64,000 nucleotides of DNA from contig NC_079384.1 in the NCBI RefSeq assembly GCF_021018895.1, positions 13,965,140 through 14,029,139 of the forward strand, in the 5' to 3' direction. Position numbers and translations under genes: made by a program. This document shows positions 61,501 through 64,000 of this stretch, piece by piece (within the stretch, counting starts at the first letter, position 1; every line of letters starts with the position of its first letter). Under the pieces are notes generated by a model. It was not told where the DNA came from. It made no database searches and was given only the letters and a program-made list of their open reading frames with translations. This DNA comes from Seriola aureovittata. Its lineage: Eukaryota; Chordata; Actinopteri; Carangiformes; Carangidae.

Positions 61501-61850
61501 AGACCTGCACTAAGATTTAAACAAAGAAAGGGATTAAACCTTAAGCACAGAACTGACCGTGCAGCACTTAAACTGACATACAGCATAGTTCCAGTTGTGC
61601 CTGCTCTCGCTGCTCTCACAGGCGCAAGTGGAGAGGCAGCAGATGCTGCACAGTGCACCCTCCCCGTGTTGCAGCATGCAGACTCCAAACTGTGTCTCAC
61701 CTCTTTGACGTGGGCGTCGTCGAAGTACATCCACTTGCGTATCTTGGTCTGGAAGAAGAAGGTGGAGTAGTGCTTGCCGTAGTAGCACACCATGCCCACC
61801 AAGTAGAGCTCCGCCTGGCGAGCCCTCTCCTCTGTCACACGGTAGAACAA
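47091..61850 (-). CDS. usp54: usp54, ubiquitin-specific protease 54 (partial: N-terminal exons outside the window)
   Basis: Eleven exons were placed on the - strand: 61701-61850, 61178-61370, 60766-60948, 60169-60388, 58651-59037, 58265-58392, 58004-58162, 51784-51931, 48542-49368, 47325-47452 and 47091-47222. All have GT-AG borders and matching phases, giving 885 codons without a stop. The first encodes the end of the USP domain ([26 protein letters not shown]), continued by GPKWKDVV and [13 protein letters not shown]. The rest is the long disordered tail. Anchors shared with vertebrate USP54 are [114 protein letters not shown] and [18 protein letters not shown]53 and USP54 were long listed as inactive deubiquitinases and more recently reported as K63-linkage specific. 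The catalytic Cys box lies beyond 64000. The terminal exon is not found. The teleost a/b paralogue cannot be decided here. Confidence 0.95.
47325..47452 (-). CDS. usp54: usp54 exon
   Basis: Enters with two bases and leaves in phase 0. Encodes [19 protein letters not shown] and ends with PTYLNK. The acceptor is TGTTCAG and the donor GTAACA. It sits between the exon ending at 48542 and the one starting at 47222 with matching phases. Sequence similarity to mammals is low here. Confidence 0.85.
47453..48484. other. usp54 intron, AT-rich
   Basis: No further exon or named element seen. Confidence 0.6.
48485..48540. repeat. (GT)n microsatellite abutting a usp54 donor site
   Basis: GT run of about 56 bp on the + strand. 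On the - strand it is a (CA)n run that begins within the first bases of the intron after the donor of the exon ending at 48542. Confidence 0.95.
48542..49368 (-). CDS. usp54: usp54 large exon
   Basis: 827 bp, entering after a two-base split codon and leaving after one base. The start encodes [15 protein letters not shown], matching the conserved SEQP...QVLL stretch of vertebrate USP54. A Pro/Ser-rich, low-complexity part follows, and the exon ends [18 protein letters not shown], the conserved [11 protein letters not shown] box. The Pro-rich middle is long and variable. The + strand open frames overlapping it are shadows. Confidence 0.9.
49369..51783. other. usp54 intron with long CA repeat
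   Basis: Holds (AC)n at 49494-49590 and CA-rich patches near 51470-51530. Open frames at 50917-51444 lack a recognised product. No exon was placed here. Confidence 0.5.
49494..49590. repeat. (AC)n microsatellite
   Basis: About 97 bp of AC dinucleotides with one AG interruption near 49511. Confidence 0.95.
51784..51931 (-). CDS. usp54: usp54 exon (inferred from phase and weak similarity)
   Basis: 148 bp between acceptor CTTCAG and donor GTACCA. It enters after one base of a codon, as required by the exon ending at 58004, and leaves after two bases, as required by the exon starting at 49368. The peptide includes [12 protein letters not shown] and [13 protein letters not shown]. This resembles the mammalian segment with LRLALH..S..THS followed by an Arg/Gln-rich helix. 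The similarity is weak, so a different exon choice is possible. Confidence 0.6.
51932..53692. other. usp54 intron, left of the tandem duplication
   Basis: Purine-rich text at 51950-52160 and AT-rich DNA after it. No exon recognised. A G run lies at about 53137-53148. Confidence 0.5.
53796..54471. mobile_element. Non-autonomous hAT-like element with internal hairpin (copy 1)
   Basis: The ends are imperfect inverted repeats: AGAGTTGTTCAGATACC on the left, and on the right the reverse complement of AGAGATGTTCCGATACC. They are flanked by near-identical 8-bp direct repeats AGACACAT (53788-53795) and ACACACAT (54472-54479), as for hAT insertions. Length is 676 bp with no transposase domain. A near-perfect inverted repeat spans 54271-54370. 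A 68-codon frame on the - strand has no recognised domain. Confidence 0.65.
54271..54370. repeat. Long imperfect palindrome (hairpin), copy 1
   Basis: The left arm starts AACAGCTGTATACTACTAAC and the right arm is its reverse complement ending at 54370. The arms are about 46 bp and differ by an 8-bp insertion in the right arm. The turn lies near GTATGGCATATAC. Confidence 0.9.
55272..56850. repeat. Tandem duplication, copy 2 (1,579 bp)
   Basis: Second copy of the unit described at 53693-55271, directly adjacent and in the same orientation. Confidence 0.95.
55375..56050. mobile_element. Non-autonomous hAT-like element with internal hairpin (copy 2)
   Basis: Exact second copy of the element at 53796-54471, carried along by the tandem duplication and not a second insertion. 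The hairpin is at 55850-55949. Confidence 0.65.
56851..58003. other. usp54 intron, right of the tandem duplication
   Basis: CA-rich at the left end. No exon or named element recognised. Confidence 0.5.
58004..58162 (-). CDS. usp54: usp54 coiled-coil exon
   Basis: Encodes [20 protein letters not shown], an Arg/Glu-rich helix, and then [16 protein letters not shown]. These are among the best conserved parts of the USP54 tail. In mammals this is followed by a segment starting near RSDGFERSLQEAESVFEE, for which I found no exon in the 6 kb downstream. Confidence 0.95.
58265..58392 (-). CDS. usp54: usp54 exon
   Basis: Encodes [20 protein letters not shown], matching the PSWRxxPKSxSS box of vertebrate USP54. 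Enters after two bases and leaves after one. The acceptor is CTATAG. Confidence 0.93.
58651..59037 (-). CDS. usp54: usp54 exon
   Basis: 387 bp. It begins with [19 protein letters not shown] and ends with [20 protein letters not shown], both highly conserved in USP54. The Pro/Gly-rich middle is lineage specific. The acceptor is CTCTTTAG and the donor GTAGGA. Confidence 0.95.
59038..60168. other. usp54 intron
   Basis: No exon or named element seen. Confidence 0.55.
60169..60388 (-). CDS. usp54: usp54 exon with Ser-rich stretch
   Basis: Encodes a Pro-rich start, [11 protein letters not shown] (corresponding to the DFKET region of the mammalian protein), a Ser run and [13 protein letters not shown], which matches the conserved ESTSSESKS box. 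Enters after one base and leaves after two. Confidence 0.9.
60389..60765. other. usp54 intron
   Basis: 377-bp intron between two placed exons; nothing further seen. Confidence 0.7.
60766..60948 (-). CDS. usp54: usp54 exon
   Basis: Continues the split codon of the previous exon to give [20 protein letters not shown], nearly identical to vertebrate USP54. [15 protein letters not shown] follows, corresponding to the HFSSDSQGTVIYN part of mammals. Confidence 0.95.
61178..61370 (-). CDS. usp54: usp54 exon, end of the USP domain
   Basis: Encodes [20 protein letters not shown] and [12 protein letters not shown], which end the USP fold, and then the linker to YDSEDSG. The acceptor is CACCTCCAG, with a TG-rich tract (CA on + at 61391-61410) about 20 bp upstream. 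Confidence 0.95.
61701..61850 (-). CDS. usp54: usp54 exon, C-terminal part of the USP domain
   Basis: 50 codons in phase 0. Encodes [20 protein letters not shown] followed by [20 protein letters not shown] and YFDDAHVKE. The KHY and FDD positions correspond to the His-box region of USP enzymes. The preceding exon in mammals ends with KLGD and must lie beyond 64000, because nothing matching it was found at 61851-64000. Confidence 0.95.
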
Positions 61851-61851
61851 C

Positions 61852-61856
<5 letters not shown>

Positions 61857-61883
<27 letters not shown>
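61857..61883. repeat. (GA)n microsatellite serving as usp54 polypyrimidine tract
   Basis: On the - strand this is a (TC)n run directly before the TGTAG acceptor of the exon at 61701-61850. Confidence 0.85.
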
Positions 61884-61887
<4 letters not shown>

Positions 61888-63043
61888 GAGGAGGGAGGGG
61901 AGGAGGAGGAGACAGGGAGGGAGGGAGAGATGCAGGGAAGAGAGGGAGAGGTGTGCAGTAAGGGGGGAGGAGATAGAGACAGAGGAGTTAATGTGAATAC
62001 AAGCACATTTTTGCTCACCTAGTATATATGCTGTATGCAGTAATACCTCACATACTGCCTTTTCTAAAACTCTTCACTTTTCTCTCCTTGTAAACTGCAC
62101 ACACGGTACAGTGCTGCATAAATGCTGCAGATTTTTATGCAGAAATTATGCACAGACCTCACATTGATGTCTCAGTAAGGTCAGCTGCTGCAGACAACAC
62201 TGCTGCTTTCTGCACGTTTTACACAAAGACCACTGTGACATAATTACTGTATGTTAACATAACCTTCAAAATAATCCTATCTCGCTGTATGTTGATGTAC
62301 TCCATCTTTGCCCGCTGCTGAAAAGTCCTATGTGGTTCAATAGAGGAAATGACAAACTAACAATTACTGTAAGTATTGATTACTTATTTTTAGTCAATTA
62401 TAATTAGTCTACAAAAGGTCACGAAATAGTTTCCAAGTCTAAACCAAAACAACGGCCATAACGAAAAATACAAACAAAAAGATAATCAACTGACAATAAT
62501 GAAAAAACAAATCCTTACATTTAAGAAGCTGGAACGAGTGAGTGTTCAGCATTTTTACTCTATAAATGACTTAGAGTAAAGATGAATCAAAGAAAATTGT
62601 TATTTATTGTAACAGACTCATTGTTTCAGCACAATAATCTAATCTAAGGAGAGAAAGGACATAATGGAGTAGCAGGGAGGCAGAAAAGAGAGAAAGCAGA
62701 TGCAGAAGACTGACAAAAGGAGACAATAGGACATACTGGATGCAAATGGATTCACTTTTTCTGATCTAACAACTACACAAAAGCAGCAAATTCAATAGAT
62801 TAAGCCTCCGATTCTCATCTAACAACTAGCTTCCTCTCACAGCAGTGGGATGAAAAAAACGAGAGTAACGGCAGCAGGCGGAAGATAGAAGACAGAGGAA
62901 AGAACTTGACTCACTATAACACATATTCATATTCACTGATCCATTATTCATACATATCACTTCAGAATGCGGCTGGAGATGTTACAGTGGCATTAAAATG
63001 CATCAACATTACTCAGTCATGACACGGAGAATCAGGGGTCAAA

Positions 63044-63094
<51 letters not shown>

Positions 63095-64000
63095 GGGAGG
63101 TGTGAAAACTGCAGCAGGAGACGATCTTTACAAGAGTAATGAAAGTAGGGTCAATAGTGTGTGTTATAATTTGTTGTTTTTCCGAGTGTGCTGGATAAAA
63201 AATTGGTTGGGTCACTTATTTGTATTCTGTATTTGTATTTATGTATTTGTACTGTATGTGTTTCTGCACATATATTTGTATTTTGAAACTGCACACGGTC
63301 CTTGCATTCGTACGTGTGTATGAGTGTGTGTTTGAATATGTTTCTAGGTATTTGTACCTCTGAGCAGGAAGTAATGTTTCTCTTGTAACTGTTTCTTTGA
63401 GAACTTCATAGAAAATCTGAGATAAAGTAAAGTAGGTGGGAAGTTCAGCCCTGGGACAAAGGATTCAAATGGATTTAATGTATTTACAAATCTAGGAATA
63501 AATGTATTAACCCTTTTAACTCTCTGGACAAATAATTACTAATAACTATCCTAGAACACATATAGTACCACTCTCATGCAAAGTGATGCAGAGTGATGGC
63601 TTTTCTGACCAGCCAAGGCAAGTTGTTATGGTACCTTCAAATGGGAGTGTTTACGAGAATAGTGTTTTCACATATTGAAAATAACTAAGCAAGGGTAAGC
63701 CATAAGCCTAAAAATGAAAGGACTGAAGAATGCAAAGGCAACAGTAGTACAGTAGTATTTCTTAACACTAGAGAGGGTCAGCTGGTAAATCAGTCCGTGT
63801 TATTTGAATAAGATGTCAGTTTAACACCAAACAGCTAACGTGAACATGATTCCCAACTGAATGAACAAAGTGAAACTTAATAGCAGTTCAGTCAGATTAT
63901 TAAGATAGCTTGTTTTTTTTTTTTAAAACCATATTCACTGTTTTCCTCGTGAACTACAACCCTTACTTGGTTGTATGTTTTCTCTGCTGCCGAACATCGT
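61884..64000. other. usp54 intron, no exon recognised
   Basis: Purine-rich to 61980, then AT-rich. No frame matches the upstream USP-domain sequence. (GT)n lies at 63047-63092. Confidence 0.55.
63047..63092. repeat. (GT)n microsatellite
   Basis: About 46 bp of GT dinucleotides. Confidence 0.95.

Overview
The window is nuclear DNA of a ray-finned fish, probably a percomorph teleost. Genes are split by short GT-AG introns, and (CA)n, (GA)n and (GATA)n microsatellites are abundant. There is a decayed Tc1 transposon, a tRNA-derived SINE and several dispersed repeats typical of teleosts. The two recognisable gene families are fish-type GIMAP GTPases and usp54. Nothing suggests prokaryotic or viral DNA.

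Left part (1-5.5 kb): two weak coding signals at the extreme left (about 90-167 and 790-1044, + strand) may be the 3' end of an unidentified gene. The rest is non-coding.

5.5-21.3 kb is a head-to-tail array of three duplicated units, each holding one five-exon GIMAP-family gene on the + strand (5988-8444, 10841-14660, 17000-19881). Each predicted protein has a degenerate N-terminal AIG1 domain (altered P-loop, DTPG changed to QTPG), a coiled-coil linker, an intact second AIG1 domain and a charged tail. Copies A and B are full length (596 and 595 aa). Copy C is truncated at 547 aa by a frameshift in its last exon. The exon for the degenerate domain is nearly identical between copies, while the exon for the active GTPase domain is far more divergent and mosaic. 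This fits gene conversion plus diversification of an immune GTPase.

21.3-44 kb is gene-poor: microsatellites, a GATA array with a 100-bp higher-order period, dispersed teleost repeats, an internally deleted Tc1-like element (39937-40716) and a SINE (about 43018-43256). A few isolated exon-like signals are listed with low confidence.

44.9-61.9 kb holds the middle and C-terminal part of usp54 on the - strand. Eleven exons were placed with consistent splice phases (885 codons), from the end of the USP domain (61701-61850) to an exon ending at 47091. The catalytic N-terminal exons lie beyond position 64000. I could not find the exon for one conserved mid-protein segment or the conserved C-terminus. 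The 6-kb intron between 51932 and 58003 carries an apparently perfect 1,579-bp tandem duplication, each copy containing a non-autonomous hAT-like element with a roughly 100-bp hairpin. A possible + strand first coding exon (44987-45077) lies just 3' of usp54.

The two gene groups have no evident functional link. The GIMAP array is a lineage-type immune expansion and usp54 is a conserved single gene.
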